The notes beneath the pieces are model-generated. The model was not told where the DNA came from. It ran no database searches and worked only from the letters and a program-made list of their open reading frames with translations. DNA of 64,000 nucleotides from Paracoccus sp. MC1862. GTDB taxonomy: Bacteria > Pseudomonadota > Alphaproteobacteria > Rhodobacterales > Rhodobacteraceae. Position numbers and translations under genes: made by a program. The DNA lies in NCBI RefSeq assembly GCF_016617715.1, contig NZ_CP067225.1, positions 372,001 through 436,000 of the forward strand, given 5' to 3'. Below, one piece after another: positions 25,732 through 34,676 of the stretch (within the stretch, counting starts at the first letter, position 1; each line of letters starts with the position of its first letter).

Positions 25732-26847
25732 TCAGGGCGTGATCAGGTATTTCTCTCCGGTCGCCTTCTTCTGGCAGGCCAGTGCGATCTCGGGCTTCAG
25801 GACATCGGCTAGGCTGATGGTGGCGGTGTAGTGGCTGGCGAAGGTGGTCGTCATCTCGGCCGCCACGCGCTCGCGCATCCGCTGCACGATGGCCGGATCC
25901 ATGCGCTTCAGCGCGTTGAACAGAAGCCAGCCGCCGATCCCCCAGGTGAAGCCGAAGCCGCGCTTGAGGATCGTGGGGCCAGTGTCCAGCGCCCCGTAGA
26001 CATAGACCTGCTTCATCGTCGAGGAGCCGTAGCGGTCATAGCTTTCAAGGCTGCGGGCGGCCACGGCCTCTATCGCGTTCAGGATGGTGCTGGTCATCTC
26101 GCCGCCGCCGATGGCGTCGAAGGCGAGCGTCGCCTCGGTCGCGGCGATGGCCTCCTCCAGCGTCCGGCGGAAGTCGGGCGCGCTGCTGTCGAGGACATGG
26201 GTGGCGCCGATGCCGCGCAGAAGCTCGGCCTGCGCCGGGCTGCGGACGATGTTGACCAGTTCGATCCCGTCGGCCTTGCAGATCCGCACCAGCATCTGCC
26301 CGAGGTTCGAGGCGGCGGGGACATGGACGATGGCCTTGTGGCCTTCGGCCCGCATCGTCTCGACAAAGCCCAGCGCGGTCAGCGGATTGACGAACAGCGC
26401 CGCCCCTTCGGCCGCGCCCGCGCCTTCGGGCAGGACGATGCAGGCCTCGGGGCGGATCAGCCGCAACTCGGCATACATGGCGCCGCCGATCATGGCGACG
26501 CGCCGGCCGATCAGGTCCTGCAGGTCGGGACCGGCGGCGATCACTGTGCCCGCGCCTTCGTTGCCGACCGGCATCGACTGGTCCAGACGGGCGCTGACGG
26601 CAGGCAGAAGATGCGGCGGCACACTCGCGGTCAGGACCGGGGCGTCCTTGGTGCCCTCGGCCTTCAGCGTCGCCATGTCGGCCGGCCCGAACAGCAGGCC
26701 GAGGTCTGAAGGATTGACCGGCGCGGCCTCGACCCGGACCAGAAGCTCGCCCTTTCCGGGGTCGGGGACCGAAACCCGATCCAGGTTGACCCGCAGGGTT
26801 CCGTCGGCGGTGATGGTCGATCTCAGTTCAAGGCTGTCGTGCGGCAT
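25732..26847 (-). CDS. zinc-type alcohol dehydrogenase / quinone oxidoreductase-like (MDR) protein
   Basis: A 371-residue medium-chain dehydrogenase/reductase. The N-terminal GroES-like domain (LLVRVEAAPVNPSDLGLLFG) is followed by the nucleotide-binding fold (IVHVPAASNLGQMLVRICKADG). Catalytic zinc cysteines are not apparent, so it more likely belongs to the zinc-free reductase side. The start at 26847 (MPHDSLELRSTI) was chosen over an ATG further upstream. It lies 87 bases downstream of an SDR gene on the same strand. Substrate unknown. Confidence 0.82.
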   Translation of the reverse strand: MPHDSLELRSTITADGTLRVNLDRVSVPDPGKGELLVRVEAAPVNPSDLGLLFGPADMATLKAEGTKDAPVLTASVPPHLLPAVSARLDQSMPVGNEGAGTVIAAGPDLQDLIGRRVAMIGGAMYAELRLIRPEACIVLPEGAGAAEGAALFVNPLTALGFVETMRAEGHKAIVHVPAASNLGQMLVRICKADGIELVNIVRSPAQAELLRGIGATHVLDSSAPDFRRTLEEAIAATEATLAFDAIGGGEMTSTILNAIEAVAARSLESYDRYGSSTMKQVYVYGALDTGPTILKRGFGFTWGIGGWLLFNALKRMDPAIVQRMRERVAAEMTTTFASHYTATISLADVLKPEIALACQKKATGEKYLITP

Positions 26848-26934
26848 GTTGTCCTCGCGATGGGCGTTCCGCCCCGTGATGGTCATGGGCGCAGGGAAGC
26901 GGGGCGGCGTATCCTTGTCCAGCCGCAACCGCCC

Positions 26935-27609
26935 TCAGCGCGGCATCAGGAAGACCTCGCGCACGGCGGCGTGGTCCCCGGCTTCCAGCGCGTAGAGCGC
27001 CGCGCGGGCCACCTCGTCGGGGCGGATCGCCTTGGGCTTGGCCTCGTCGAAGAAGTCGGTGTCCACCATGCCGGGCGCGATGACGGTGCAGCGTCCGCCC
27101 CATTCGCGCATCTCCTCGGCCAGATTGCCGCCATAGCCATGGACGAACCACTTGGAGGCGCCATAGACCGAGCCCTTGATATGCACCCGCCCGGCGGCCG
27201 AGCCGGTCATCAGCAGATGGCCCTGCGTCTTCTTCAGAAAGGGCAGGGCCGCCTTGGCGGTGAACAGCAGACCCATGACGTTGATGCGGATCATGTCCTG
27301 CCATTCCCCGGGATCGCCGCCCTCGGTCCCGGCGGCGTTCAGGCCGCGGCCTGCATTGGCAAAGGCCGCGTCAACCGCGCCGAAGCGGTCCGACATCCGT
27401 TCCAGCGCCGTCTGCAGGTCGGCGAGGTCAGTGACATCGCCCGGCAGGGTCAGAGCGCGGTCTTCCCCCAGTTCTGCCACCAGCGCGCGCAGGCGGTCCT
27501 CGCGCCGGGCGAACAGCCCCACGCGCCAGCCGTGCGCGACCGCAAGTCTGGCCGTGGCGGCGCCGATGCCGCTGGAGGCTCCGGTGATGAACAGGGTCTT
27601 GCCGGTCAT
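26935..27609 (-). CDS. short-chain dehydrogenase/reductase
   Basis: A 224-residue classical SDR. The NAD(P) motif is TGASSGIGAATARLA (residues 9-23), the structural NAG is in FANAGRG, the catalytic serine is in MTGSAAGR, and the active-site YxxxK is YGASK. The basic residue pattern LFARREDRL suggests NADP preference. It probably shares a transcript with the MDR gene at 25732 and is divergent from the YoaK gene. Confidence 0.9.
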   Translation of the reverse strand: MTGKTLFITGASSGIGAATARLAVAHGWRVGLFARREDRLRALVAELGEDRALTLPGDVTDLADLQTALERMSDRFGAVDAAFANAGRGLNAAGTEGGDPGEWQDMIRINVMGLLFTAKAALPFLKKTQGHLLMTGSAAGRVHIKGSVYGASKWFVHGYGGNLAEEMREWGGRCTVIAPGMVDTDFFDEAKPKAIRPDEVARAALYALEAGDHAAVREVFLMPR

Positions 27610-27808
27610 GGGTCCGTCCTTCGGTGGGGTCAGGGCTTGCGCAGGCTAGGGGCGGCGGCTCCCGCAGGCAATCCCGCCGTCACGGGCCGGGCAGTCCGGC
27701 TTTGGCCGGGAAAGTCGGTCAGCCATCAGCCGTCTCTGCATCTTGCCGCCGCAGCGGCTGTGCCCCTAGTCTCAGGCAGACCCGTCACCCCGAGGATTGC
27801 GTTCCGCT

Positions 27809-28555
27809 GTGAGGTTCCGCAGACGTATCTTGCGACCGGTCGCCTCGGCGCGGGTGCTGATGGGGCATCGCCGCTCGCGCGGGACCGACCTGGTGCTGGC
27901 AACGGTGCTGGCCGCGGTGGCGGGCGCGTCGAACGCGGGCGGCTTCTTCGCGCTGGGCGCCTATACCTCGCACATGACGGGCTACCTGTCGCAACTGGCC
28001 GACAATCTCGTGATCGGAGAGTTCTGGATCGCCCTTGTCGCCGCCGTCGCCATCGGCGCCTTTGTCGCGGGCGCGGGTTTCAGCACGCTGCTGATCAACT
28101 GGGCGCGGCTTCGCAGCATGGGGCGGCAATATGCCCTGCCGGTCGCGGTGCAGGGGGGGTTTCTGGCCTGCTTCGCCAGCGGCGGCATCTTCACCAGCCC
28201 GCCGGGACGGCTGTTCGCGCTGGCCTGCCTTTGTTTCATAATGGGGATGCAGAACGCGACGATCACCAAGATCTCGGGCGCGCGCATCCGCACGACCCAT
28301 GCGACCGGCATGATCACCGACATCGGGATCGAGCTGGGCCGCGAGGTCTTTGCCCGCGCCTTCCCGGGACGGCACATGGGCGCCGACCCCCGGAAACTGC
28401 GCATCCACCTGCAGCTTGTCGGCGTCTTCGTCGCGGGCGGCGTGGTCGGTGCGGCAGGCTTTTCGCGCATCGGCTTTGTCTTTGCCCTGCCGCTTGCCGC
28501 CGTCCTTCTGGGGCTGTCGCTGCCCGCGCTGCTGGGCCGGAGGGTCAGGCCCTAG
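27809..28555 (+). CDS. YoaK/DUF1275 membrane protein
   Basis: About 248 residues with six predicted membrane helices. Family features include AGASNAGGFFALGAYTSHMTG and MGMQNATITKISGARIRTTH. Function of the family is unknown. The start is uncertain: GTG at 27809 has GAGG upstream; TTG 27797 and ATG 27860 are alternatives. Its TAG stop (28553-28555) lies within the target sequence of the adjacent IS481-type element, so the insertion left the protein's end intact. Confidence 0.87.
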   Translation: MRFRRRILRPVASARVLMGHRRSRGTDLVLATVLAAVAGASNAGGFFALGAYTSHMTGYLSQLADNLVIGEFWIALVAAVAIGAFVAGAGFSTLLINWARLRSMGRQYALPVAVQGGFLACFASGGIFTSPPGRLFALACLCFIMGMQNATITKISGARIRTTHATGMITDIGIELGREVFARAFPGRHMGADPRKLRIHLQLVGVFVAGGVVGAAGFSRIGFVFALPLAAVLLGLSLPALLGRRVRP

Positions 28556-28556
28556 G
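28551..28556. repeat. left target-site repeat of IS481-type element
   Basis: CCTAGG directly precedes the TGTT element end. It matches CCTAGC on the right at five of six positions and fits the NCTAGN target known for IS481. Confidence 0.75.
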
Positions 28557-29567
28557 TGTTTGATCCCATGGTTTGATGGTGTGATCCTTTCTCATGAATG
28601 GAAGGAGGCACTATGGGCCAGGTTCGTCACGGAAGCGCCACGACCACGCACGCCGTCCGAGCTGCAATACAACGATCGCAAGCTTCGCTCGCGACGCTGA
28701 GCCGGGAACTGGGGATCAACCCCAAGACGGTGGCGAAGTGGCGCAAGCGGACGACGGTCGAGGACCTGAAGACGGGACCGAAGGAGCCGCGCTCGACGGT
28801 CCTGACCGAGGCCGAGGAAGCGGTGATCGTCGCGTTCCGACGTCACACGCTCCTGCCGCTGGACGATTGCCTCTACGCTCTACAGCCCTCGATCCCGCAC
28901 CTGACACGGTCGGCATTGCACCGGTGCCTTCAACGGCACGGCATCTCGCGTCTGCCTGATGTGGAGGGCGACAAGCCGAAGCGACAGCGCTTCAAGCGCT
29001 ATCCGATCGGGTTCTTTCACATCGACATCGCCGAACTCCAGACGGGTGAGGGCAAGCTCTATCTCTTTGTCGGCATCGACCGAACCAGCAAGTTCGCGGT
29101 CACCCAGCTTGTCGACAAGGCAGATAGGAAGACGGCGTGGGAGTTCCTAGAACACCTTCTGACAGTCGTGCCCTACCGCATTCATACAATCCTGACCGAT
29201 AACGGCATCCAATTCGCCGACCAGCCGCGCAACCGGAACACCGCCTGGTCGCGGCAGATGCGCTTCGACATGATCTGCGAGGCCAACGGGATCGAGCACA
29301 GGCTGACAAAGCCGAACCATCCCTGGACCAATGGTCAGGTCGAGCGGATGAACCGCACGATCAAGGAAGCGACCGTCAAGCGCTTCCACTACGACGATCA
29401 CGACCAGCTGCGCGCGCACTTGGCCGACTTCATGGCTGCCTACAACTTTGCGCGTCGGCTCAAGACGCTGAAGGGGCTCACCCCCTACGAATACATCTGC
29501 AAGGTCTGGACCTCAGAGCCGGACAGATTCATCCTCAACCCGATCCACCAGATGCCGGGACTGAACA
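28557..29567 (+). mobile_element. IS481-family insertion sequence, about 1.0 kb
   Basis: The element runs from TGTTTGATCCC to GGGACTGAACA, about 1011 bases. The ends are imperfect inverted repeats (TGTT---TCCC when both are read inward) flanked by NCTAGN sequences. It carries one intact transposase. It sits between a YoaK gene and a decayed phosphonate locus. Only one copy is present in the window. Confidence 0.88.
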
Positions 29568-29572
29568 CCTAG
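28613..29572 (+). CDS. IS481-family transposase
   Basis: A 319-residue DDE transposase. The helix-turn-helix N-terminus has LATLSRELGINPKTVAKWRK. The rve integrase core contains D in FFHIDIAEL, D in ILTDNGIQF and E in NGQVERMNRTIKEA. AGGAGG precedes the ATG at 28613. No frameshift or stop is present, so it could be active. The stop codon TAG (29570-29572) lies outside the element, in the duplicated target CTAG. Confidence 0.95.
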   Translation: MGQVRHGSATTTHAVRAAIQRSQASLATLSRELGINPKTVAKWRKRTTVEDLKTGPKEPRSTVLTEAEEAVIVAFRRHTLLPLDDCLYALQPSIPHLTRSALHRCLQRHGISRLPDVEGDKPKRQRFKRYPIGFFHIDIAELQTGEGKLYLFVGIDRTSKFAVTQLVDKADRKTAWEFLEHLLTVVPYRIHTILTDNGIQFADQPRNRNTAWSRQMRFDMICEANGIEHRLTKPNHPWTNGQVERMNRTIKEATVKRFHYDDHDQLRAHLADFMAAYNFARRLKTLKGLTPYEYICKVWTSEPDRFILNPIHQMPGLNT

Positions 29573-29573
29573 C
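29568..29573. repeat. right target-site repeat of IS481-type element
   Basis: CCTAGC directly follows the AACA element end. Its TAG supplies the transposase stop codon. Confidence 0.75.
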
Positions 29574-29686
29574 CGTCAGTGTTCCGCGGCACCGCTCCGA
29601 CCGGTACCCAGGTCTCATGTGCCTGCCAGAAATCCGTCATCTGCAGTCCCTATCAGCGCCCCGAGCTTGACCCGGGACGGACAGAG

Positions 29687-30446
29687 ATGCTGCAGGTGAA
29701 ATCGGTGACGCGGATGTTCGGCGCCAAGGCGGCGGTCGATGACGTCAGCTTCTCGGTCGATGGGCCTGCCTTTGTCGGCATCATCGGGCGGTCGGGCGCG
29801 GGCAAGCCCACATTCCTGCGGTTGATGAACCGGCTGACAGACGCGACTTCGGGGCAGATCATGGTCAAGGGGCGCGACGTGCTGGCTCTGCGGGGTGTCC
29901 CTGCCCGCGAATGGCGGCCGCAATGTGCGATGATCTTCCCGCAGTTCAACCTTGTGCCCCGAATGGACGTGGTGTCGAACGTCCTTTGCGGCGTCCTCAA
30001 CTGCTGCGCGACCCTGCCGACCATGTTCAGCCTGTGGTCCAAAGCTGACATCCTGCGGGCGCTCGACATCCTCGATCGCCTCGGCATCGCCGAGCAGGCG
30101 CCCAAGCGCGCTGATGCAGGACCCCCGGATCATCCTTGCGGACGAACTCCTCGCCAGCCTCGACCCGCTGAACGCGCAGGTGATGATGGACACGCTCAAG
30201 CGCATCAATGCCGAGGACGCGCCCATCGTGATCGCCAACCTGCACACGCTGGACACTGCGCGGCGCTATTGCGACCGCGTGATCGGGATGTGCGACGGCC
30301 GCATCGCCTTCGACGGTCGCCCCGAGCAGCTTTCGACAGGCGTCGCCCGCAAAATCTACAGCGCCGGCGCCGATTTCAACGAGGCTGCAACATCGACCGC
30401 CGACCGCGCTCCGGACCGCGCCTGGGCGGACGCGATGCTGTTCTGA
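29687..30446 (+). pseudogene. phnC: phosphonate ABC transporter ATPase PhnC, degraded
   Basis: The N-terminal half reads like PhnC (MLQVKSVTRMFGAKAAVDDV), but Walker A is GRSGAGKPT, with proline replacing the serine that ligates magnesium. After EQAPKRA the frame breaks near 30110. The ABC signature LSGGQ region is missing, and the frame resumes as [19 protein letters not shown], with Walker B followed by Leu instead of Pro. The C-terminus is otherwise recognisable to 30446. A point lesion, a deletion and a frameshift together make it non-functional. It starts the decayed phn locus 114 bases beyond the IS481 element. Confidence 0.9.
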
Positions 30447-30507
30447 CACCTTCCAACCACTTCCCCTTGGCCCCGAAAGCCGGAGCCGCAACTGCATGGA
30501 GCCTTTC

Positions 30508-31230
30508 ATGAAGACCCCCACCGCCGTTCTTGCCGCCGCCACCGCGCTGGTCGGCCCCCTCTCGGCCCAGGAGATCAGCCAGTTCAACATCGGCGTCATG
30601 GGCGGAGAGACCGTCTGACCTCGGGCGAATGCCTGCGCGCCAGGGTCGAAGAGGCGCCGGGTCTCCCCGTCAAGGTCTTCGCCCCCGCCGATCATGACGG
30701 GGTGATCCAATGGGCTGCCGGGCGGCACGCTGGACTATGCCTGACTGGGCGCTTCGGGCTATGCCAAGATCCACCTGATCGACCCCGATGCGGTCACGGT
30801 GCGGCCGATCAAGCAGAACATGGACGGCTCGACCGGCTGTTGTTCCAGCGGCTTCGCCCGTGCCGACGCGAACTCGACCTCGGGCCATCTGGTTCCGGAC
30901 GCCGATCTGCGCCACACCCATGGCCCGCTCGAGGAGCATTTCTCGGAGATCCGCATGTCGGGCGGGCACGAGCAGACGCTGGTCGGCATCCGGAACGGCG
31001 ACATCGACGCGGGCCTGTCCTGGGCCGACGGGCAGGGGAACTGCGAAGACGGCGACAACTCGGGCGCCTTCCGCAAGGCTGCCGACGCCGGTCTGATCGA
31101 CATGAACGAACTGGTCGAGATCTGACGCTCGAAGCTGATCCCCGAAGGCCCGATGGTGCTGCGCGCGGCGCTGCCCGAGGACATGAAGGAGAAGGTCACC
31201 CGACTGACCGCCGACCTGCAGGAAACCGAC
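30508..31230 (+). pseudogene. phnD: phosphonate-binding protein PhnD, degraded
   Basis: The signal peptide and start are present (MKTPTAVLAAATALVGPLSA, then EISQFNIGVMGGE). A stop follows near 30616. Recognisable parts continue in other frames: CLRARVEEAPGLPVKVFAP, then GYAKIHLIDPDAVTVRPIKQ, ADANSTSGHLVPDADLRHTH and GGHEQTLVGIRNGDIDAGLS. A further stop appears where homologs have Trp in LDYAWLG. A block before ADANSTSG is deleted, and a stop breaks NELVEI*RSKL. The 3' end runs without stop into phnE sequence. Periplasmic phosphonate binding is therefore lost. Confidence 0.9.
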
Positions 31231-31920
31231 ATCCTGCTGGCCGAGGGACGCAACGCGGGCGGTTTCCTGAACGGCCTGCCGATGCTGACGGCCTTTCCGT
31301 CCGAAGTGCTGTCCGAGGCCTGGGAAAAGCGGGCCGCCATTCCGGGGCGGATCGTGCAGTTCTTCCCCTCGCTGGTCGAAACGGTCAACATCGCCGCCGT
31401 GGCGACGCTGCTGGCCACGCGCGAGCTGTCGCGCTGGCCGCGGCTGACGCCGGTCTTCCGCCGCCTGATGGATGACTTCGGCGCCGTGCCCGAGATCGCG
31501 CCGGTCCTGATCTTCATTCTCGGCGGCGGGCCGGTTCCCGCCGTCATCGTCATCGCGATCCACACGGCGGGTGCGCTGGGCATGTTTTCTGCAGTGGCCG
31601 AGAACGCCGACGCCGGGTCCGTCGAGGACCTGCACTGGGTCGGTGCCAACTGGTCACAGCGGATGTGGCTGGGCGTGATCCCGCAGGTCGCGCCGAACTG
31701 GCTCTCCTGCGCGCTGCTGCGTTTCGAGATCAACGTCCGCGCCAGCGCCGTCCTCGGCTTCGTAGGCGAGGGGGGCATCGGGCTTTTGCTGACGCAGGCG
31801 ATCATGACCCGGAAGGACTGGGAGGAGGTCGCCCGTTACATGGTGCTGATCGTGCTGGTGGTGATTCTGATGGACAGCCTGTCGGGCTGGGTGCGGCGCA
31901 GGCTCATCCGGGGCGGGTGA
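31231..31920 (+). pseudogene. phnE: phosphonate permease PhnE, degraded and fused to phnD remnant
   Basis: From LLAEGRNAGGFLNGLP onward the sequence is PhnE-like: AWEKRAAIPGRIVQFFPSLV, LSRWPRLTPVFRRLM and ILGGGPVPAVIVIAIHTAGA, then GANWSQRMWLGVIPQVAPNW and ASAVLGFVGEGGIG. Membrane segments are shortened by internal deletions, notably between VATLLATRELS and around VPEIAPVL. The C-terminus (TRKDWEEVARYMVLIVLVVI) could come from a second, tandem phnE copy by recombination. The frame is open from 31153 through the phnD tail, making a chimeric ORF of 255 residues. Confidence 0.82.
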
Positions 31921-31999
31921 ACACGGGGGTTGAGCCGCCGCACCGGGGCGCTGCCGGAGCCTTCCTCGCTGAAAACAGACCACCGGACTCATTCAGCGG

Positions 32000-32024
32000 G
32001 AAAACAGCCATGACGGCTGTTTTC
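32000..32024. terminator. Rho-independent terminator inside the decayed phn locus
   Basis: A ten-base perfect stem GAAAACAGCC/GGCTGTTTTC (32000-32009 with 32015-32024) has a five-base loop and A- and T-rich flanks, so it could work in both directions. It separates the transporter remnants from the acetyltransferase and C-P lyase remnants. Confidence 0.8.
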
Positions 32025-32091
32025 TGATCCGCGCCCTGTCCGGGCGCTTGGAAGCCCGCAGGATGTTTGAACAAAGAAGAAATATGCAGAG

Positions 32092-32580
32092 ATGCCCCGA
32101 CTGTCCGTCGATGGCCCCTTCATCCATCCGCGATGCGAGATGGCCAATTCGACCTTTGGCGCTTGGTGCGGGGTGGGGCAGGGGTCGCGCGTCCTGAACT
32201 CGGATTACCGAGACTATGCCTGTTGCCACCGGTTGGCGGATGTTGCCAACACCACGGTCGGGCACTTCGCCCGTATCGCGGCGATGGTGCGGATCGGGCT
32301 GACGGATCATCCTTGGACCCATGCGGCGCAGCATCATTTCCTCTACCCTTCAAATTCTTACTGGGAGGATGCGGAGGACGACCCGCCTTCTTCGCCGCCC
32401 TTGCGGCGCGTGGGCCGGACTGCCGGATCGGGCATGGCGCCATCGTCAAGCCCGAGGTCACGCTGGGGGCAAGGGGCCATCGTTGCCTCGGGCGCGGTGG
32501 TGATGAAGGACGTGGACCCCTTGATGATCGTCGCGGGTTGCCCGGTGGTGCCCTTGCAGACTCGAATCTTGAGGCGATAG
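32092..32580 (+). pseudogene. phosphonate-cluster hexapeptide acetyltransferase, degraded
   Basis: The N-terminus LSVDGPFIHPRCEMANSTFG and the segment TVGHFARIAAMVRIGLTDHP resemble the left-handed beta-helix acetyltransferases that accompany phn genes. After EDAEDDP the true continuation (AFFAALAARGPDCRIGHGAI) lies in another frame, and the sequence then returns to the first frame as GAIVASGAVVMKDVDPLMIV. The C-terminal helical part is missing. At least two frameshifts are required to explain it, so it is a pseudogene. Confidence 0.8.
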
Positions 32581-32588
32581 CCTGCCCC

Positions 32589-33052
32589 AGCACGATCCAC
32601 CATGTCGAGGGCGCGGCACCTCCCGCGCCGCTGTCGCCCGCCGCGGGCATGGCGCTGCTGGTGGTGGCGGACCCGACGCCTCCGCTGTTCCTTGCGGGCG
32701 CGGTGGACTGCCCGGCATTGCGGGATTGGCTGGCCTTCTCCCTCGGCGCTCCGCTTGTCCTGGCAGAGAAGGCAGTGTTCGCCCTGGGCACATGGACCGC
32801 ACTGCAGCCCGTCAGCCGCTTCCGCACCGGGCAGCCGGATTGTCCCGACCGCTCGGCTACGCTGATCGTGGAAACCGGACGGCTTGACGCCTGACCGCAC
32901 CCGGCATCCGCGACGCGGCAAGCCTGTCGCTACCGGAAACGGCGGCGTTCCGGCACAACCGGGCGCTGTTCCCGCTGGGCTGGGACTGCATCCTGACCTG
33001 CGGCGACCGGCTCGCCGCGGTGCCCCGTTCAACGCGCGTGGAGGCTACCTGA
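32589..33052 (+). pseudogene. phnH: C-P lyase subunit PhnH, truncated and frameshifted
   Basis: The 5' end is lost. The remnant starts at STIHHVEGAAPPAPLSPAAG and continues CPALRDWLAFSLGAPLVLAE to a stop at 32894. The continuation LTAPGIRDAASLSLPETAAF with FPLGWDCILTCGDRLAAVPR lies in another frame and ends at 33052. phnG, which normally precedes phnH, is not detectable. PhnH is part of the PhnGHIJ core complex. Confidence 0.82.
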
Positions 33053-34080
33053 TGTAGGTCGCCGTCAGGGTGGCGAGCGCGCCATCGACAATGCCCATGT
33101 CTGGCTGGCCGAGGAACTCCGCGGCGACCCCGCCGTCCCGGACCTGACCATTGCCCCGATCCGCGAACAGATGCGGCTGGCGGTCAACCGGGGGGATGAC
33201 AGAAGGCTCGCTTTACGACCCGACCTTGCCGCGCTGGCGATCAGGCAGGCGCGCGGCGACCTGATCGAAGCGGTGTTCCTGATCCGCGCCCATCGAACGA
33301 CGCTGCCACGGCTGGGGGCCTCGCGTCCGGTGGACACGGCGGCGATGGCGGTGGACCGGCGGGGCAGCGCGACCTTCAAGGACCTGCCGGGCGGGCAGGT
33401 GCTGGGGCCGGCCTTCGACTATACGCACCGTCCGCTCGACATGAAGCTCGGGGCCGAGGGCGAGGTCGCGGCTGCACCCGCGCAGGACGCGACCCCCGAG
33501 GCGCAGGGCGACACCGCGCTCCCTGACCTGACGCGCGAGCCGCTGGAACTGCCCGCCGCCCGTCCCTTGCGACTGCAGGCGCTGGCGCGGAGGGACGAGG
33601 GCTTCATCCTGTCGCTCGCCTCTTCCACCCAGCGCGGCCTTGGCCGCATCCATGCTTTCGTGGGCGAGCTTCGCATCGGCCGCGTGGCCGTCGAGGTGGG
33701 GATTCTAAAATTGGGCTTTTCCGTCGAGATCGGCGAGGTCGAGCTGACCGAATCCGAGACGGTGAACCAGTTCAAGGGCTCCCGCACCAAGCTGCCGCGG
33801 TTCACGCGCGGTTATGGGTTGGTTTTCGGGCAGTCCGAACGGAAGGCCGTCTCCATGAGCCTCGTGGACCGGGCGCCGCGCTGGCGGGAACTGGGCGAGG
33901 ATGACACCGACGCCCCCGGCGCAGGACGAGGAATTCGTGCTCTATCACTGCGACAACATCCAGGCGACTGGCTTCCTGGAACATATCAATCTGCCGCTTT
34001 ATGTTGATTTCCAGGCGGAACTGGAACTCGTCCGCCGCCTGCAGGCCGAAGCCGCGCCGATGCAGGAGGCTGCAGCATGA
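33052..34080 (+). pseudogene. phnI: C-P lyase subunit PhnI, degraded
   Basis: The start ATG at 33052 overlaps the phnH stop, but codon 2 is TAG where PhnI has Tyr, and one base is missing within the next few codons. Further text includes IREQMRLAVNRG, then PDLAALAIRQARGDLIEAVF, RPVDTAAMAVDRRGSATFKD and SVEIGEVELTESETVNQFKG. Another frameshift near 33910 precedes EEFVLYHCDNIQATGFLEHI. An internal segment before LPDLTREPLELPA may also be shortened. The stop overlaps the start of the intact HAD gene. Confidence 0.9.
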
Positions 34081-34676
34081 ACATCGTCTTCGACATCGGC
34101 AATGTGCTGGTCCGCTGGAACCTTAACGCGGCCTTCGCGGATCACTTCGACAGCCCCGAACTCATCGATGCCTATCTGGACGAGGTGGGCTTCCACGACT
34201 GGAACCGCCTTCAGGACGGCGGTCGAAGCTGGGCCGAAGCGAGCGCCGACCTGCGCGCCCGCCATGGCGAGCGCGCGCATCCGGCGACTGACTATCCTTC
34301 GCGCCATGCCGAGACCATCGCCGAGCCGATCGAGGGCACATGGGCGCTGGTGGACCGGCTGGCGGCGCGAGGCCACGTGCTTTACGCGATCACCAACTGG
34401 TCAGACGAGACCTGGCCCGACGCCCAGCGCCTGCATCCCCGGCTGACGCAGGTCTTCCGCGACGTGGTGGTCTCGGGGCAGGAGAAGCTGCTGAAACCCG
34501 ATGCCGCGATCTTTCGTGTCCTCTGCGCCCGCAACGGGCTGGACCCTGCGGATTGCCTTTTCATCGACGACAGCCCGGCCAACGCGGCAGGTGCCCGTGC
34601 CTTCGGGATGGAGGCGGTGGTCTTCACCACGCCCGAGGGGCTGGAAACCGACCTGAGCGAACGGGGGCTGCTGTGA
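34077..34676 (+). CDS. HAD-superfamily phosphatase (YihX-like), intact within decayed phn locus
   Basis: A 199-residue HAD hydrolase. Motif I is FDIGNVLVRW with nucleophile D6 (the DxGN variant of YihX-type phosphatases). Motif II is YAITNWS, the conserved lysine is in LLKPDAAIF, and the acidic motif is LFIDDSPANA. No lesion is visible, in contrast to genes on both sides. Its start overlaps the phnI stop and its stop overlaps the phnJ start, so it was an integral part of the operon. It may dephosphorylate a sugar phosphate made in phosphonate breakdown, but this is inferred from location. Confidence 0.88.
   Translation: MNIVFDIGNVLVRWNLNAAFADHFDSPELIDAYLDEVGFHDWNRLQDGGRSWAEASADLRARHGERAHPATDYPSRHAETIAEPIEGTWALVDRLAARGHVLYAITNWSDETWPDAQRLHPRLTQVFRDVVVSGQEKLLKPDAAIFRVLCARNGLDPADCLFIDDSPANAAGARAFGMEAVVFTTPEGLETDLSERGLL

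Noticed and set aside
29687..34080. Sequencing error as explanation for the phn lesions
   Set aside because: Lesions include long deletions, gene fusions, a Walker A substitution and several stops over more than 6 kb, while flanking genes are clean.
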